This document shows positions 1-9,087 of a stretch of 64,000 nt of DNA, one piece after another. The notes beneath the pieces were generated by a model, which saw only the letters and a list, made by a program, of their open reading frames with translations, made no database searches and was not told the origin of the DNA. Position numbers and translations under genes: made by a program. Within the stretch, counting starts at the first letter, position 1. Each line of letters begins with the position of its first letter. The stretch comes from Bryobacteraceae bacterium (GTDB taxonomy: Bacteria; Acidobacteriota; Terriglobia; Bryobacterales; Bryobacteraceae). The stretch is from NCBI GenBank assembly GCA_023384675.1, contig JAHDVK010000002.1, forward strand, positions 186,001 to 250,000. The letters are read 5' to 3'.

Positions 1-39
1 CGGCGGTATTTGCCTTTGTCCTGGTAATTCATTTTGACA

Positions 40-1356
40 ATGTTCATTCGCGCTTTACGCTACAGTTCCGTGGCCGCCTTCGTTTTCACGGCGCTGAATT
101 ATGCTCTGTATTATTGGCAAGGCGTGCCGCTCATCACGGAGATCGTGGCCGAGTGGATCATGGCCCGCACGCCGAACTATTACGCCGTGGTGCTGCTGGA
201 CCGGCTGGGCGATTGGGCCAAGCCCTTCGCCGCCACCGCCGGGCTCGCCGCCACGGGCTTTGTCCTTTTCCTGATTTGGTACGCCGTCCTGGCGCTGCTG
301 AAGCAGAGCCGGCCCGCGCCGCCTTCGCCCCGGCGCCGGGAACTGCTGGCGCGCACCGTTCCATTCGTCATGCTGGCCGGCACGGCGGGCGTGGCGGTGG
401 AAAGCTGGGCGCGCGACCGGGCCTACGCGCGCAAGGCCGTGGAACCTGTGCCCCTGTGGCCCTTCCACCACCCCGAGGAGCGCGAGCAGTTCGCGCCGGG
501 CCTTGTGCGCAAGGCGGTCACCAGCGTGGACCAGTTTTATGGGATGAGCAAGAACACGGTGGACCCGGTGCTGGATCCCACCGCCTGGCGGCTCAAGGTG
601 ACTCTGGACGGGCGCCCGTGGAAGGAGTACAGCTATCCGCAACTTCTCGCCCTGCGCCGCATTCAGCGCTACACCACCATGCGCTGCGTGTCGAACACGC
701 TGACTTCGAACCTGATGGGCACCGCCGAATGGAGCGGCATTTTTCTGCGCCAGCTTGTGGACCCGGCTGAAGTCCCGTCGCACATCGTCGAAGTGGCTTT
801 CATTGGCGTGGACGGCCACGACGATTCGCTGCCGGCCATGTATGCTTTCAGCGAGGACTTGCTGCTGGCGCTGGGCATGAACGGCGAAACGCTGAACCGC
901 GTACACGGCTTTCCTTTCCGCCTGATCGCGCCCAAGTATTACGGCTTCAAGAGCGTGAAATGGATGGGCGAGATCCGGCTCTGTTCGCAGCCTTACTTCG
1001 GCACCTGGCCGAAGATGGGGTACACGAAAGAGCCGGTAGTCCACACGATGAGCTATATCGACCGGGTGCGGCGCAACGAAGGCGGTGCGCTTGCGGGCGG
1101 CGTGGCCTTCGCGGGCATGCGCGGGGTTCAACGTGTGGAGGTGCGCGCCGGGAGCGCCGCCTGGACCGAAGCGCAACTCGAAGCTCCGCTGTCTCCTTAC
1201 ACCTGGACGCGCTGGAAGGCGAATCTGGTGGTTCCGGAAGGCGCGCGGGTGATCGAAGCGCGCGCGATGGATGGGACAGGCGCGTGGCAGGCCACGGCGG
1301 AAAGCCCCCTTTTCCCGGACGGCGTGAAAGGTCCTACGATAAAAAGACTGACGTGA
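40..1356 (+). CDS. Membrane-anchored molybdopterin-dependent oxidoreductase (sulfite oxidase-like fold)
   Basis: The protein of about 438 residues has hydrophobic segments near residues 8-30 and 65-90, probably membrane anchors, and then a large domain resembling the oxidoreductase molybdopterin-binding fold. The Arg-Cys-Val-Ser-Asn motif near residue 215 fits the conserved cysteine that ligates molybdenum in sulfite oxidase and YedY/MsrP-type enzymes. The C-terminal part (about residues 345-438) has the Ig-like character of the Mo-co dimerisation domain. The ATG at 40 is chosen over an in-frame TTG two codons earlier. The stop overlaps the GTG start of the next gene (GTGA), so the two are probably translationally coupled. 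The substrate is not determinable; no cytochrome partner gene is in the window. Confidence is high for family and low for reaction. Confidence 0.8.
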   Translation: MFIRALRYSSVAAFVFTALNYALYYWQGVPLITEIVAEWIMARTPNYYAVVLLDRLGDWAKPFAATAGLAATGFVLFLIWYAVLALLKQSRPAPPSPRRRELLARTVPFVMLAGTAGVAVESWARDRAYARKAVEPVPLWPFHHPEEREQFAPGLVRKAVTSVDQFYGMSKNTVDPVLDPTAWRLKVTLDGRPWKEYSYPQLLALRRIQRYTTMRCVSNTLTSNLMGTAEWSGIFLRQLVDPAEVPSHIVEVAFIGVDGHDDSLPAMYAFSEDLLLALGMNGETLNRVHGFPFRLIAPKYYGFKSVKWMGEIRLCSQPYFGTWPKMGYTKEPVVHTMSYIDRVRRNEGGALAGGVAFAGMRGVQRVEVRAGSAAWTEAQLEAPLSPYTWTRWKANLVVPEGARVIEARAMDGTGAWQATAESPLFPDGVKGPTIKRLT

Positions 1357-2423
1357 ATCCGCACCTCTTCGCCGCGGTAACGGCCGCTCTGATTGTTTTC
1401 TTCGCATTCCTGTCGCGCATCCGCTACTTGGGCCTGCCGGAGCTTCCCCTGTCGAAGGGCGCCACCCTGGCTGGCCGCGACCTCGCCGTGATCATCCCGG
1501 CGCGCAACGAAGAGCGGACGATCGCCCGCGCCGTCAGCAGCCTGGCGGGCTGCCGGGTGTATGTCGTCGACGACCATTCCACCGACCGCACCGCGGACCT
1601 CGCGCGCGAGGCCGGCGCCGAAGTGCTGCCCGCCCGGCCGCTTTCGCCCGGCTGGCTCGGCAAACCGAACGCTTGCTGGAGCGGCGCGAACGCTACGCGT
1701 TCCGCCTGGCTGCTGTTTGCCGACGCCGATACCTGGTACGAACCGGACTTCGTGCCTTCGTTGCTCGACTACGCGCAAAAACACCAGCTTTCGGCGGTGA
1801 GCGTGTTTCCGCGAATCGAAACCGCCGGTTTCTGGGAGCGCGCTCTGCTGCCGTATGCGTTTGGCCTTTATTTCGCGGGAGTCAACCCGGCAAACGTGAA
1901 CAATCCGAAGCACGCCGAGGCGCTCGCCAACGGCCAGTGCCTGCTGATCGAACGCAGCGCATACGATTTTCTGGGCGGGCACAAGGCCGTGGCGGGGAGC
2001 GTCGTGGAGGACGTTGCCTTCGCGCGTCTGCTGAAGCGCCACCGGGCTTCGTACCGCGTGCTGCGCGCCGAACAGCTTGCGCATGTGCGGATGTACGATT
2101 CGCTGGCCTCGATCTGGAAGGGTTTCGAGAAGAACTCGTTCCACTTTCTGCGGCTTAATCCAGCGACGGGCGTGTGGGTGATCGCGGCCTCGATCGTGAT
2201 GATGACGGCCGTGCCGGCGGCGGCGGGCCTGTGGTACTGGGGCCACGATCTGGAACTGGCGGCCTTTCTGACGGTGCCGATGTTGGCGTGGCTGCCGTGG
2301 TACCGGTCCTGGAGCGCCGCGCTAGCGCCGCTGGCGATCCTGGTGTTTCAGGCCATCGCGCTGGCGGGCATGGCGAAGTCGCTGCTGGGCTTGAAGTCGG
2401 AGTGGAAGGGCCGGCCGGTGTGA
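1353..2423 (+). CDS. Family 2 glycosyltransferase, CrtQ/HpnB-like membrane protein
   Basis: This 356-residue protein starts with an N-terminal membrane segment and continues with a GT2 catalytic domain. Visible motifs are VIIPARNEE (nucleotide-binding strand), VVDDHSTDRT, and FADADTWYEPD, which carries the DxD-type metal site. Two or three hydrophobic helices close the C-terminus (about residues 275-345). The arrangement resembles the glycosyltransferases of carotenoid glycoside synthesis (CrtQ) and hopanoid-associated HpnB. The GTG start at 1353 overlaps the preceding stop, and its own stop overlaps the GTG of the following acyltransferase gene. That coupling to an acyltransferase mirrors the crtQ-crtO pairing of staphyloxanthin synthesis, but no carotene synthase or desaturase gene is in the window, so the acceptor is unknown. 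Confidence 0.75.
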   Translation: MNPHLFAAVTAALIVFFAFLSRIRYLGLPELPLSKGATLAGRDLAVIIPARNEERTIARAVSSLAGCRVYVVDDHSTDRTADLAREAGAEVLPARPLSPGWLGKPNACWSGANATRSAWLLFADADTWYEPDFVPSLLDYAQKHQLSAVSVFPRIETAGFWERALLPYAFGLYFAGVNPANVNNPKHAEALANGQCLLIERSAYDFLGGHKAVAGSVVEDVAFARLLKRHRASYRVLRAEQLAHVRMYDSLASIWKGFEKNSFHFLRLNPATGVWVIAASIVMMTAVPAAAGLWYWGHDLELAAFLTVPMLAWLPWYRSWSAALAPLAILVFQAIALAGMAKSLLGLKSEWKGRPV

Positions 2424-3136
2424 GCGCGCCGGTCCGGTATCCGGTCCCGTGGGATCTGATCAGGGGGCTCACTCCCTGCATCCTGGGCCGCCGCCGCCGC
2501 GACATCAACGAGTTCACCAGGGCGATCGTTGCCCGGATGAATCCTCCGCCGCGGTTCGAAGGGTTGGGCGGGTTGCCGGAAGACCCGCGCTTCCTGCTGA
2601 TAGCGAACCACTACCAGCGCAAGGGCTTGTGGATCCTCCATTCGGCGGCGGCGGTGACGCAGGCACTCGTGGAGCGCTACGGCGCGCATGAAGCGCCCAT
2701 CCGCTGGCTGGTGACGGCCAACTGGCCGCGTGTGCGCCTTGGCCCGTTGAATTTTCCGTCGCCGGGCGATTGGCTGCTGCCGCGCGTGGCGTATGCGCTG
2801 TGGTGCTATCCGGTGTCGTTTGCGGGATCGAATCCGGCGTATACGGCGCGCTCGCTGCGGGCAGTGCTCAAGGACGCGCGGAGGATGGAGCGCCCCATCG
2901 GGCTGTTCCCGGAAGGCGTGGCGGGTTCGGCGGGGTTGCTGACCGATCCGCTGCCGGGTACGGAGCGCCTGATCGCACAACTGGCCCGGAACGGTCTGCC
3001 GGCCGTTCCCTGCGGGATTAGCGAGAGCGACGGCCGGTTAGTCATTCGCTTCGGCGCGCCAGTGGAGGCAGCGGAACTGACCGGCGTGCCCGATGCCGCC
3101 CGCCTCGCGATGGCCCGCGTGGCGGAGTTGATCTGA
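2420..3136 (+). CDS. PlsC-like acyltransferase with a non-canonical catalytic motif
   Basis: The 238-residue protein resembles the 1-acyl-glycerol-3-phosphate acyltransferase superfamily. IANHYQRKG near residue 60 stands where the HX4D catalytic motif is expected, but the aspartate position holds glycine. LFPEGVAGSAG near residue 157 fits the FPEG block that binds the acceptor. The GTG start at 2420 overlaps the glycosyltransferase stop by four bases, so the two genes form one translational unit. The likely job is to acylate the lipid or glycoside made by the preceding enzyme, by analogy with CrtO. The missing aspartate may mean an altered mechanism or a misaligned motif. Confidence 0.65.
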   Translation: MSAPVRYPVPWDLIRGLTPCILGRRRRDINEFTRAIVARMNPPPRFEGLGGLPEDPRFLLIANHYQRKGLWILHSAAAVTQALVERYGAHEAPIRWLVTANWPRVRLGPLNFPSPGDWLLPRVAYALWCYPVSFAGSNPAYTARSLRAVLKDARRMERPIGLFPEGVAGSAGLLTDPLPGTERLIAQLARNGLPAVPCGISESDGRLVIRFGAPVEAAELTGVPDAARLAMARVAELI

Positions 3137-3329
3137 CCCTTGGGGCGCTCGCGGTGGTTGACAGCCCCCGCTCGTTGCCTGCATCCCGCCAGAGCAGGCG
3201 CTCAGGCGCCGATGTATTGCTTGATTTGCAGTGGCGGCTTCAGTCTTTCTAGGCCGCAGTTGTGCGAGGACTCTCTCCTGGACGGGCAATCACTGGGAGA
3301 ACCGGAGGCGCCGCTCCCCAAGCCGGATG

Positions 3330-3422
3330 CCGCCGGGACAATATGAAGTCAAAGCAACCGTGGTTCATAATGGCGCGGTGACGGCGGAGGAATCCGCCAC
3401 GTTCGTGATCGAACCGCCGTGA
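3330..3422 (+). pseudogene. Possible 3' remnant of a secreted-domain gene
   Basis: Between 3137 and 3446 there is no intact gene. The last 30 codons of one open frame here read like a beta-strand-rich Ig-like or carboxypeptidase-regulatory domain terminus (PGQYEVKATVVHNGAV, then FVIEPP and a stop). Upstream codons in the same frame look like random high-GC sequence. This suggests the tail of a decayed gene; chance coding cannot be excluded. Confidence 0.35.
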
Positions 3423-3446
3423 CGGCCGCCGCCCGGGGCCGCTATC

Positions 3447-5816
3447 ATGATCATCATGCCGCGCCCCCGACTGCTGTTGCTGGACAGCTTTAACCTCATC
3501 TTCCGCGCCTTTCACGCGCGGCAGCGGACCGGCGCGCCGCCCATGCGCACTTCGCGCGGCAGTTCCACCGAGGCCGTCTACATCTTCTACTCGATGCTGC
3601 GGCGGCTGCGGAAGCAGTTTGAGCCGCATTCCCTGGCGGCGGTTTTCGAGAGCGAGGGGCCGACGTTCCGGGATGAACAGTTCGCCGGCTACAAGGCCAC
3701 GCGAACCGAAACCCCGCCTGAACTGCTCGAGCAGATTCCGCTGATTGAACGGATGCTGGAGGCGATGCGCGTGCCCGTGCTGAAGGCGGCGGGCTACGAA
3801 GCCGATGACGTGATCGGCACGATGGCGCGGCGCGCCGCCGCCGAGGGCTTCGAGCCATGGATCGTTTCGAGCGACAAGGACATGCTTCAACTGGTCACGG
3901 ACCAGGTCTTCATGCTCGATCCGATGAAACAGGATACGCTCTACGACCCGGCGAAGGTGCGCGAGTTCAAAGGCGTGGACCCGGAGCGCATTCCGGACCT
4001 GCTCGGGTTGGTGGGCGACACGGCGGACAACATTCCGGGCGCTCCGGGCATCGGAGACAAGGGCGCAGTGACGCTTCTCGAACAGTTTGGTTCGCTGGAA
4101 GCGCTGCTTGAGCGGGCAGGCGAAGTGGGCCGGAAGAGCTATCGGGAAAGCCTACAGCAGCACCGCGAGCAGATCGAGCTGAGCAAGCGGCTGGCGACGA
4201 TTCATTGCGGCGTGCCGCTCGATCAGGGGCCCGGAGACCTCGCCACGCGCGAACCGGACGCCGAAATGCTCGCGGCGCTGTTTCGCGAGTGGGAGTTCTA
4301 CAGTTTTCTCAAGGAGTTGGACCTTGGCGGCGGCGCCGAAGCGGCGCCGCCGCCCGCGGGGCAGCCGGACACCCTGATCGTGTACGACTGGAAGAAGCAT
4401 CTGCGCGAGGGCGTCCCGGAGCCGGACAAGCCTGTGGAGGACGTGCTGCTGTACGCCTTCCTGGCCCTCGCCGACCCGGGCGCGTGCGCGCTGGATGCAT
4501 TGATGGCGCGCTATCTCGAGGCTCCGGCGGAGCCCGAGCGCGCATTGCCACTGCTGGCGGCGAAGTTGCGGCCGCTCATCAGCGGCGATCTGCGGCGGTT
4601 GTACGACGAAGTGGACCTGCCGCTGGCGCCGGTGCTGGCGCGCATGGAGCGGACGGGAATTCGCATTGAATCCGCGCAATTATCCGCGCTTTCCGCGCGC
4701 ATGGATGCCGAAATCGGGCGGCTGACCGACGAGATCTACGCGCTCGCCGGGCAGCCTTTCAACATCAATTCCCCACAACAATTAGGCAAGATTCTGTTTG
4801 AAGACCTCGGCCTGCCCGCGGGAGGGCGCACGGGCAAGACCAAAAGCTATTCCACGGCCGCCGACGTGCTGGAGGCGCTGTCCGCGCAGCACCCGATCGC
4901 CGCGAAAGTGTTGGAGTTCCGTCAACTCAGCAAGCTGAAGGGCACTTATGTGGATGCTCTCCCGCAACTGCTGGCCCCCGGCGATCAGCGGCTGCACACG
5001 ACGTTTCACCCGGCGGGCGCGGCCACGGGGCGGCTGTCAAGTTCGAATCCGAACCTGCAGAACATCCCGGTGCGGACGGAATTGGGCCGCGAGATCCGGG
5101 CGGCGTTTGTCCCGGAGGCGGGCTGGACGCTGCTGGTGGCGGATTATTCACAGATCGAATTGCGGCTTCTGGCCCATTTTTCGTGCGATCCGGTGCTGGT
5201 GGAGGCTTTCCGGGACAACGAGGACATCCACACGCGCACGGCGGCGGAAGTGTTCGAGGTGCCGCCGTTGATGGTGACGCCGGAGATGCGCCGCAATGCG
5301 AAAGCCGTGAACTTTGGCATCGTGTACGGCCAGACATCCTTCGGGCTGGCGGCTCAGCTCGGCGTGCCGCGCGATGTGGCCGAGCGCTATATCCGGGGCT
5401 ATTTCGAGCGCTATGCGGGCGTACGGAAGTGGATTGACCGGACCATTGAGGAGGTCCGGCAGAGCGGACATACGCTGACGCTGCACGGGCGCCGCCGCCC
5501 GATTCCCGATATGCACTCGCGCAACCCGAACGCGCGCGGTTTCGCCGAGCGGACGGCTGTGAACACGCCGCTGCAAGGCACCGCGGCAGACCTGATCAAG
5601 ATCGCAATGATCGCCATCGACCGCGACCTCCGCGAGCGGGGACTACGGTCGCGCATGCTGCTCCAGGTACACGATGAACTTGTCCTCGAAGCGCCGCCGG
5701 AGGAAGCGCAGGAGGTGTCGAAACTGGTGAAGTCGCGTCTGGAATCGGCTGCAAAGCTGAAAGTGCCGCTGCTGGCCGAGACGGGTACCGGCACGAACTG
5801 GCGCGACGCGAAGTGA
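3447..5816 (+). CDS. polA: DNA polymerase I
   Basis: This 789-residue protein is the repair and Okazaki-processing polymerase. Residues 1-290 form the 5'-3' exonuclease/flap domain (LLLDSFNLIFRAFHA, AGYEADDVIG, VSSDKDMLQLV, and a helix-hairpin-helix at GAPGIGDKGA). About residues 395-789 are the family A polymerase: motif A VADYSQIELR, motif B RRNAKAVNFGIVYG, motif C VHDELVLEA. The linking region of about 100 residues is too short for a full 3'-5' exonuclease domain and lacks the DxE metal-binding start, so proofreading is probably absent. At 789 residues it is well short of the 928 of E. coli Pol I. The start could be the ATG at 3447 or 3456. Its TGA overlaps the GTG start of the next gene. 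Confidence 0.95.
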   Translation: MIIMPRPRLLLLDSFNLIFRAFHARQRTGAPPMRTSRGSSTEAVYIFYSMLRRLRKQFEPHSLAAVFESEGPTFRDEQFAGYKATRTETPPELLEQIPLIERMLEAMRVPVLKAAGYEADDVIGTMARRAAAEGFEPWIVSSDKDMLQLVTDQVFMLDPMKQDTLYDPAKVREFKGVDPERIPDLLGLVGDTADNIPGAPGIGDKGAVTLLEQFGSLEALLERAGEVGRKSYRESLQQHREQIELSKRLATIHCGVPLDQGPGDLATREPDAEMLAALFREWEFYSFLKELDLGGGAEAAPPPAGQPDTLIVYDWKKHLREGVPEPDKPVEDVLLYAFLALADPGACALDALMARYLEAPAEPERALPLLAAKLRPLISGDLRRLYDEVDLPLAPVLARMERTGIRIESAQLSALSARMDAEIGRLTDEIYALAGQPFNINSPQQLGKILFEDLGLPAGGRTGKTKSYSTAADVLEALSAQHPIAAKVLEFRQLSKLKGTYVDALPQLLAPGDQRLHTTFHPAGAATGRLSSSNPNLQNIPVRTELGREIRAAFVPEAGWTLLVADYSQIELRLLAHFSCDPVLVEAFRDNEDIHTRTAAEVFEVPPLMVTPEMRRNAKAVNFGIVYGQTSFGLAAQLGVPRDVAERYIRGYFERYAGVRKWIDRTIEEVRQSGHTLTLHGRRRPIPDMHSRNPNARGFAERTAVNTPLQGTAADLIKIAMIAIDRDLRERGLRSRMLLQVHDELVLEAPPEEAQEVSKLVKSRLESAAKLKVPLLAETGTGTNWRDAK

Positions 5817-6976
5817 GCCAACGGGATCAGGGCCTGCACTACGACGTCATCGTCCTGGGCGCGGGCGCGGCGGGGATGTTCTGCGCCGCCCTTGCCGGGC
5901 AGCGCGGCCGCCGCGTCCTGCTGATCGAGCATGCGAATCAGCCGGGCAAGAAGATTCTGATCTCCGGCGGCGGCCGCTGCAACTTCACGAATCGCGTGGT
6001 GAAGCCGGAGCACTTCCTTTCGGCCAATCCGCATTTCGCGAAATCGGCGCTGGCCCGGTTCACGCCGCAGGACTTCGTTGCCCTGGTCCGGAGGCATCGC
6101 ATCGCGTTTCACGAGAAGACGCTTGGCCAGCTTTTCTGCGACGATTCCGCGCGGGCTATCCTGGCGATGCTGGAAGCCGAATGCCAGGCGGGCGGAGCGG
6201 AACTCAAGCTGAATTGCCGGGTCACGCAGGTGAGCCGGGACACGCGTTTTCTGGTGGAAACCTCGCAGGGGCGATTCACCGCGGCGGCGCTGGTGGTGGC
6301 GACCGGGGGTCTGTCGATTCCGAAGCTGGGCGCGACGGGCTTCGGCTACGATCTGGCGCGGCGGTTTGGCCTCACGGTGGAAACCCCGTATCCGGCGCTG
6401 GTCCCGCTGACTTTCAGCGAAGTATGGCGCCGGCAGTGGTGCGACCTGGCCGGAGTGGCCGGTGAGGTTTCGGCGCGGTGCGGCAAAGCGCGGTTTCGCG
6501 AGCGGATGCTGATCACGCACCGGGGCCTGAGCGGGCCGGCGATTCTCCAGATTTCGAGCTACTGGCGCGCGCCGGGCGCCGTGCATCTGGATCTGCTGCC
6601 GGGGGCGGACCTCGCGGGAGCTACGCCGGCCACGGCCCGGCGCGCGCTTCTGGAGACCCTCCCGCGCCGGTTTGCCGAGCGGTGGCTGGAGGCCGAGGGA
6701 TTCACGAAGCCGCTTCTCCCGCTGACGAAGCTGGAGGCGCGCCTGCACGACTGGGTTGTCACACCGGCGGGAACGGAAGGTTTCGGCAAGGCCGAAGTGA
6801 CGGGCGGCGGCGTATCGGCGAGCGAGCTGGATTCACGGACCATGGAGTGCCGCAACGTTCCGGGTCTGTACTTCATCGGAGAGGTAGTGGATGTCACCGG
6901 GCATCTGGGGGGATACAATTTTCAATGGGCGTGGGCTTCGGCGCACGCCGCGGCACAGGCGCTGGCAGAGGCTTGA
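5813..6976 (+). CDS. BaiN/YhiN/HI0933-family FAD-dependent oxidoreductase
   Basis: The 387-residue flavoprotein opens with a dinucleotide-binding fold (VIVLGAGAAGMFCA) and the family signature ISGGGRCNFTN near residue 52. A second FAD-contacting block lies near residues 155-175 (ATGGLSIPKLGATGFGYDLA). The C-terminal signature GLYFIGEVVDVTGHLGGYNF is typical of this widespread, poorly characterised group. Members have been linked to bile acid reduction (BaiN) and to redox roles, but the substrate here is unknown. The GTG start at 5813 overlaps the polA stop, which implies cotranslation with polA; this is genomic context and not evidence of a shared pathway. Confidence 0.85.
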   Translation: MSQRDQGLHYDVIVLGAGAAGMFCAALAGQRGRRVLLIEHANQPGKKILISGGGRCNFTNRVVKPEHFLSANPHFAKSALARFTPQDFVALVRRHRIAFHEKTLGQLFCDDSARAILAMLEAECQAGGAELKLNCRVTQVSRDTRFLVETSQGRFTAAALVVATGGLSIPKLGATGFGYDLARRFGLTVETPYPALVPLTFSEVWRRQWCDLAGVAGEVSARCGKARFRERMLITHRGLSGPAILQISSYWRAPGAVHLDLLPGADLAGATPATARRALLETLPRRFAERWLEAEGFTKPLLPLTKLEARLHDWVVTPAGTEGFGKAEVTGGGVSASELDSRTMECRNVPGLYFIGEVVDVTGHLGGYNFQWAWASAHAAAQALAEA

Positions 6977-6991
6977 AGAAAGGGACCGGCG

Positions 6992-7702
6992 ATGCGAAAC
7001 ATTTTTCCGATTTGGATTCTGGCCACGGCCGCGATGGCCCAAACAGGAACTTCCTTGCCTGCCGGCGCCGCCGCCGACAACAAGATGGCCCTCGAGGCCA
7101 AGCTTTACATGACGCGTGATGAGGCCAAGAAGGCCTTGGGCGCCGATCCGGGACCGAACATTGTCGTGGTGGAAGTGACGGTGACGCCGAAAGCCGACGA
7201 CGGCAAGATGTACCTGGACCACGACGAATTTCTTCTTCGCTCCGATCGCGACGGGCAGCGGGCGCGCCCGCTGATGCCCGCACAATTGGCGGGGACATCG
7301 GTGATGGTGATCGGTTCACGCGGCGTCACCAGCGGCGGTCCGGTCATGGGCGGAGAACGGCGCGTGCCTTATGGGGGCATTCCCGGTGTGCCGGGAGATC
7401 CGCGCGGCGGTCCGCCGCCTACGCTCCCGCATCCTCAGCAGAATCAGGTGGGTTCGCCGACCGCCGGGGCCTCCGAAGCCACGATAAGCATCGAGGAGCA
7501 GAAAGCGGGCCGCGAGCAGAACCTGCTGCTGGACGCGTTGAAGGAGAAGCTGCTGCCGGCGGGCGAGATCGATAAGCCCGTGACCGGGTTGCTTTACTTC
7601 AGCTTCGAAGGCACAAAACACCGTGTGAAGCATTTCGAACTGGTGTACCGCAAAGCGCCGCCACGCATCGCCTTACGCTTCGAGGAGCCAAAGAAGAAGT
7701 AG
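6992..7702 (+). CDS. Secreted protein of unknown function with a proline/glycine-rich linker
   Basis: I do not recognise a family. The 236-residue product begins with a short signal-like segment (MRNIFPIWILATAAMAQ). A beta-rich stretch follows at about residues 40-110, then a Gly/Pro-rich linker at about 115-160, and a C-terminal segment with an alternating pattern that includes LLYFSFEGTKHRVKHFELVYR. The tail is lysine-rich. It starts 15 bases after the preceding flavoprotein gene, with an AGGGACCGGCG stretch upstream, and ends five bases before the next start, so it sits inside the + strand cluster. Confidence 0.6.
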   Translation: MRNIFPIWILATAAMAQTGTSLPAGAAADNKMALEAKLYMTRDEAKKALGADPGPNIVVVEVTVTPKADDGKMYLDHDEFLLRSDRDGQRARPLMPAQLAGTSVMVIGSRGVTSGGPVMGGERRVPYGGIPGVPGDPRGGPPPTLPHPQQNQVGSPTAGASEATISIEEQKAGREQNLLLDALKEKLLPAGEIDKPVTGLLYFSFEGTKHRVKHFELVYRKAPPRIALRFEEPKKK

Positions 7703-7707
7703 CGCCC

Positions 7708-8781
7708 ATGCACGTATCCGAACTCGAAACCCCCGCGCTGGTTGTGGATCTCGACATCATGGAGCGGAACCTGGCGCGCGTGGCAACGTACGCGCGGGAA
7801 CGCCGTCTGCGCCTTCGTCCCCATACAAAAACGCATAAGATTCCCGCACTCGGCCGCAAGCAGATCGAACTCGGCGCCGCGGGCCTCACCGTGGCGAAGA
7901 CCACCGAGGCTGAAGTGATGCTGGAGGCTGAGCCCGCCGACCTGCTGATCGCCTATCCCGTGCTCGGCCGGCAGAAGCTGGAGCGACTGCGGGGGATTGC
8001 CAAGCGGACCCGCGTGACGGTGGCGCTGGACTCCTTCGAGGCGGCCCGCGCGTTGTCTGAACTGGGCGTGGACCTGGGTGTGCTGGTGGAGGTGGATCTG
8101 GGGCTGGGCCGCACCGGCGTGGCTCCACGGGATGTGCCCGCGCTGGCCCAGGAGGTGGTGGGACTGCCTCATCTGGACTGGGACGGACTCGCCTTCTACC
8201 CTGGTCACATCAAGGGGACGACCGGCGAGGACGAGGCGAAGCTGGCGAAACTGCGCCGCGACCTGCACGATATTCTGAACAACCTGACGGCGCTGCGTCT
8301 GGTGCCGCGCATCGTCAGCGGCGGCTCCACGCCGCTGCTGTTCCATTCGCACACGATTGAGGGCCTCAACGAGATCCGCCCCGGCACCTACATCTTCAAC
8401 GACCTGAATACGGCCGCCGCCGGCGCCTGTGCGTTGGAGGATTGCGCGGCCTCCATTGTCGTCACAGTGGTCTCCAAGCGCGAAGGCCACATGATCATCG
8501 ATGGCGGTTCGAAAACCTTCTCATCCGACCGGCTGGTGACAGGCGAGGCGGGGTTCGGGCAGATTGCGGGCCTCCCGGGTTCGGTCTTCCATAAAATGAA
8601 TGAAGAACACGGGTACGTGGACATCGGCAATTGCAGGACCACGCCCGCCATCGGCGAGCGTGTTCAGGTGTTGCCGAATCACATCTGTGTTGCCGTAAAC
8701 CTCCACGAGCGGATTTACGGCGTGCGCCAGGGCACGGTCGAACAGACGTGGACCGTGGCCGGACGCGGCAAGCTCCAGTAA
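7708..8781 (+). CDS. DSD1/D-threonine aldolase-family PLP enzyme
   Basis: This 357-residue protein has the alanine-racemase-like TIM barrel of D-threonine aldolases and eukaryotic-type D-serine dehydratases. TPALVVDLDIMERNL forms the first strand and helix, and RPHTKTHK near residue 42 provides the PLP-binding lysine. EVDLGLGRTGV lies near residue 130 and SGGSTP near 206. The C-terminal D-serine-dehydratase-like domain holds the expected metal-site pattern, with LPNHICVAVNLHE near residue 325. The reaction is probably cleavage or dehydration of a D-beta-hydroxy amino acid; aldolase and dehydratase cannot be told apart from sequence alone. It is the last gene of the + strand cluster, converging on the next gene with a gap of three bases. 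Confidence 0.8.
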   Translation: MHVSELETPALVVDLDIMERNLARVATYARERRLRLRPHTKTHKIPALGRKQIELGAAGLTVAKTTEAEVMLEAEPADLLIAYPVLGRQKLERLRGIAKRTRVTVALDSFEAARALSELGVDLGVLVEVDLGLGRTGVAPRDVPALAQEVVGLPHLDWDGLAFYPGHIKGTTGEDEAKLAKLRRDLHDILNNLTALRLVPRIVSGGSTPLLFHSHTIEGLNEIRPGTYIFNDLNTAAAGACALEDCAASIVVTVVSKREGHMIIDGGSKTFSSDRLVTGEAGFGQIAGLPGSVFHKMNEEHGYVDIGNCRTTPAIGERVQVLPNHICVAVNLHERIYGVRQGTVEQTWTVAGRGKLQ

Positions 8782-8784
8782 GCC

Positions 8785-9087
8785 CTAGTCGGCCTTCGCG
8801 ATCGTGCCGATGGTGACCGTGTCGCCTTCGAGCGACCCCGTGATCTTCACCTTGGCGCCATACAGATCCTCGCCCACCTTATCGGCGTTGGCGAGCTTCA
8901 GCACCTTGTCGCCAACCACGAAGACGGCCGACGCACCGCCCTTGATGCAGCCCTTCACGCAGGCGACGCTGCCCGGAGAACCGTCGTTGTGCTTCACGCC
9001 GCACTTCGAATCGCTGATGTGGCCCGTCCATTCGGCGCCAAAAGCGGCCACCGCGGCGAACGTAAGAAACAACCCAAGTTTTTTCAT
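8785..9087 (-). CDS. Small secreted protein of an acidobacterial type
   Basis: The 100-residue product has a clean signal peptide (MKKLGLFLTFAAVAAFGA). The mature part is about 80 residues with three cysteines (SDSKCGVKH, ACVKGCIKGG) and a beta-rich C-terminus (VKITGSLEGDTVTIGTI), possibly an OB-like or Ig-like fold. Small exported proteins with the WTGxISDSKCG opening are common in acidobacteria, but no function is known to me. Its ribosome binding site, GGAGG ten bases before the ATG, lies inside the 3' arm of a perfect 17-bp inverted repeat. It is downstream of and codirectional with citrate synthase. Confidence 0.75.
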   Translation of the reverse strand: MKKLGLFLTFAAVAAFGAEWTGHISDSKCGVKHNDGSPGSVACVKGCIKGGASAVFVVGDKVLKLANADKVGEDLYGAKVKITGSLEGDTVTIGTIAKAD

